Shown piece by piece: positions 6,449-7,757 of a stretch of 7,757 bases of DNA. A program made the translations under genes and the position numbers. The stretch is from Chitinivibrio sp051745065. Its GTDB lineage: Bacteria; Fibrobacterota; Chitinivibrionia; Chitinivibrionales; Chitinivibrionaceae. Where the stretch lies: NCBI GenBank assembly GCA_051745065.1, contig JBNJDQ010000117.1:1-7757 (forward strand), given 5' to 3'. Numbering within the stretch: position 1 is the first letter of the stretch; the number at the start of each line of letters is the position of its first letter. A model generated the notes under the pieces. It searched no databases. It worked only from the letters and a program-made list of their open reading frames with translations, and had not been told where the DNA came from.

Positions 6449-7558
6449 ATGGACGATGCAGAATATATGAGACAGGCTCTGGAAGCGGCCCGTGAAGTGA
6501 AGGGGCATACCGCACCGAACCCCGCGGTGGGAGCGGTTATTGTTCGGGATGGTACGGTTCTCGGCCGGGGGGCAACATCGCCGGCCGGCGGGAACCATGC
6601 CGAGATTAACGCTCTGGCCGCAGCCGGTGCAGAAGGCGCCCGTGGAGCAGATATCTATGTCACCCTGGAACCCTGCAGTCATTACGGCAGAACACCGCCC
6701 TGCACGGAAGCCCTGATCGCGGCGGGAGTACGGCGGGTAATCTGTGCCTGTACGGACCCGAATCCGCAGGTTTCCGGACGTGGTTTGCAGCAGCTGCGGG
6801 GTGCGGGCATTATCGTCGACGTGGGGGAGCAGGAAGCTGCCGCCCGCCGCCTGAACGAAGATTTCTTTCATTACATCCGTACGGGACGGCCCTGGGTTTC
6901 CGTGAAACTTGCCATGACCCTGGACGGAAAGATTGCCGACAAGGCGGGGGTTTCCAAATGGATCACCGGTGATGCCGCCCGGCAGCGGGTCCATCATCTG
7001 CGCGGAATGCATTCGGCCATTGCCGTGGGGGCCAACACCCTGCGCAGTGATAATCCCCGCCTCAACGTGCGCCATGGCGGTGGCGCAGACCCCATACGGA
7101 TACTCTTTTTCTCCGGTGAACCTCATCTGCAGGAAGATTCCTATCTCTTTCAGAGCCGCAATGACCTGCGTACCATCGCCGTGGTGACCGGCAGCGGTCT
7201 GCCCCGGCGTAAAGAGACAACCTCTGAAGGCATTGAGGTGTGGCATACGGGAAGTACTGATCCCGTGGATTCCGTGGGGATTTTCTGTGCGATGGCCGGG
7301 CAGGAGGAGATCGACTCTCTCTTTCTGGAGGGGGGAAGCGGGTTGATTTCCTCCTTCATGGAGGCGGAGATGATCAATCGGTACTATCTTTTTTATGCAC
7401 CGAAAATTCTCGGCGGGGGTTTTTCCGGTCTCGTGAAGCCGCATGCACACGGGATGGATGATATCCTCTGCCTGGAAGATGTTGTCTGGGAGCAGCTCGG
7501 GCCGGATATGCTGGTCACGGGGCGTGTGCCGCAGCAGACTTCGTGCTCAGGGGTATGA
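6449..7558 (+). CDS. ribD: bifunctional riboflavin biosynthesis protein RibD
   Basis: RibD carries out two successive steps of riboflavin synthesis: zinc-dependent deamination of the pyrimidine intermediate made by GTP cyclohydrolase II, then NADPH-dependent reduction of its ribose. The 369-residue product has both domains. The deaminase domain is at about 1-145 with APNPAVGAVIV (22-32), His50-Ala-Glu52, and PCSHYGRTPPC with zinc ligands Cys76 and Cys85. The reductase domain is at about 147-360 with SVKLAMTLDGKIA (151-163), SKWITG (169-174), SDNPRLNVR (200-208) and LEGG (293-296). A GTG at 6434 would add five residues, but GGGGGAG ends 6 nt before the ATG at 6449, so I prefer the ATG. It faces away from the lipoprotein gene. 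No ribE, ribBA or ribH is in the window. Confidence 0.97.
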   Translation: MDDAEYMRQALEAAREVKGHTAPNPAVGAVIVRDGTVLGRGATSPAGGNHAEINALAAAGAEGARGADIYVTLEPCSHYGRTPPCTEALIAAGVRRVICACTDPNPQVSGRGLQQLRGAGIIVDVGEQEAAARRLNEDFFHYIRTGRPWVSVKLAMTLDGKIADKAGVSKWITGDAARQRVHHLRGMHSAIAVGANTLRSDNPRLNVRHGGGADPIRILFFSGEPHLQEDSYLFQSRNDLRTIAVVTGSGLPRRKETTSEGIEVWHTGSTDPVDSVGIFCAMAGQEEIDSLFLEGGSGLISSFMEAEMINRYYLFYAPKILGGGFSGLVKPHAHGMDDILCLEDVVWEQLGPDMLVTGRVPQQTSCSGV

Positions 7559-7559
7559 A

Positions 7560-7757
7560 ATGTGTCGTGAGAGAGAACAACTACTCTGCGGGGGCATACT
7601 TTGGCGACATGCTCTGATCATTGTTTCCGCTTTCAGCGGGCGGCCAAAACCTCCTTCCCCTTCACTTCCTGCGGCAGTGGCTCTTCCCGTCGCAGGCGCC
7701 GCTCATCACACACGGCGCAGTGTGCTCAGGCTCAGGGTATTTTTGGCGCGCTCCCAT
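7560..7757 (+). CDS. possible partial CDS downstream of ribD, right edge
   Basis: An ATG at 7560, 1 nt after the ribD stop, is preceded by AGGGG (7549-7553) at a 6-nt spacing, a good ribosome site. The frame stays open for 66 codons to the window edge, so it would be truncated. The start reads MCREREQLLCGG, followed by a short hydrophobic stretch HALIIVSAFSG, a proline-rich patch and an Arg/Leu-rich end. I do not recognise it. Doubts: AGG codons and many prolines look unlike the neighbours. A second plus frame (7618-7757) is also open, and on the minus strand fragments in two frames end at about 7706 and 7642 and read plausibly as protein tails. The real gene here could therefore lie on the other strand, converging on ribD. 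Confidence 0.28.
   Translation, partial: MCREREQLLCGGILWRHALIIVSAFSGRPKPPSPSLPAAVALPVAGAAHHTRRSVLRLRVFLARSH

Noticed and set aside
6392..7450. A 352-codon minus-strand frame opposite ribD
   Set aside because: It lies entirely antisense to a clearly recognised ribD plus its promoter region. Its product is His/Gly/Pro-rich with no family likeness. Long antisense frames are expected opposite GC-rich genes.
7631..7642. TCAGCGGGCGG shared with the feoA-feoB spacer (near 4511-4521, opposite strand)
   Set aside because: An 11-nt match in GC-rich DNA, with no similarity outside the core, is likely to be chance.
7696..7718. GCGCCG/CGGCGC inverted repeat with an 11-nt loop near the right edge
   Set aside because: The stem is only 6 bp, the loop is long and no T-run follows on either strand, so it is not a convincing terminator.

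Overview
The window is a compact bacterial chromosome segment. Its coding part is GC-rich (single sampled ribD line about 63% G+C) with a strong preference for G/C at third codon positions. An exported lipoprotein with a clear lipobox and an E. coli-type FeoB fit a diderm bacterium. I cannot name the phylum from these genes, and nothing in the main part points to phage, plasmid or transposon DNA.

Minus strand, read right to left (6364 down to 329): a run of six tightly packed genes. An SBP_bac_5-like lipoprotein comes first, then a 71-nt gap with promoter- and operator-like sequence, then feoA, feoB, an exported START/SRPBCC-like protein, a membrane-anchored class I methyltransferase and pyrF. 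From feoB to pyrF the gaps are 2 nt, 1 nt and a 4-nt ATGA overlap, so these four genes look translationally coupled. FeoA/FeoB take up ferrous iron; PyrF makes UMP. The two proteins between them have no assigned function. One is exported and START-like; the other resembles the FAM173/ATPSCKMT type of N-terminally anchored methyltransferase. A lipid- or membrane-related role is a guess.

Plus strand, divergent (6449-7558): ribD, the bifunctional deaminase/reductase of riboflavin synthesis. It shares an 84-nt AT-rich intergenic region with the lipoprotein gene. No other rib gene lies in the window. A frame with a good Shine-Dalgarno sequence starts 1 nt after ribD and stays open to the right edge, but competing frames make it uncertain.

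Left edge (1-328): AT-rich (about 38% G+C over the first 240 nt) with no recognisable gene. It holds two doubtful small frames. One is a 50-codon frame starting with GTG that overlaps the pyrF stop; the other is a 24-codon frame behind AAGGAG.

No tRNA, rRNA, CRISPR array, riboswitch or insertion sequence was recognised. I found no clear novel system. The items most worth follow-up are the odd orphan lipoprotein next to feoAB, the START/methyltransferase pair embedded between feoB and pyrF, and the palindromic element in front of feoA.
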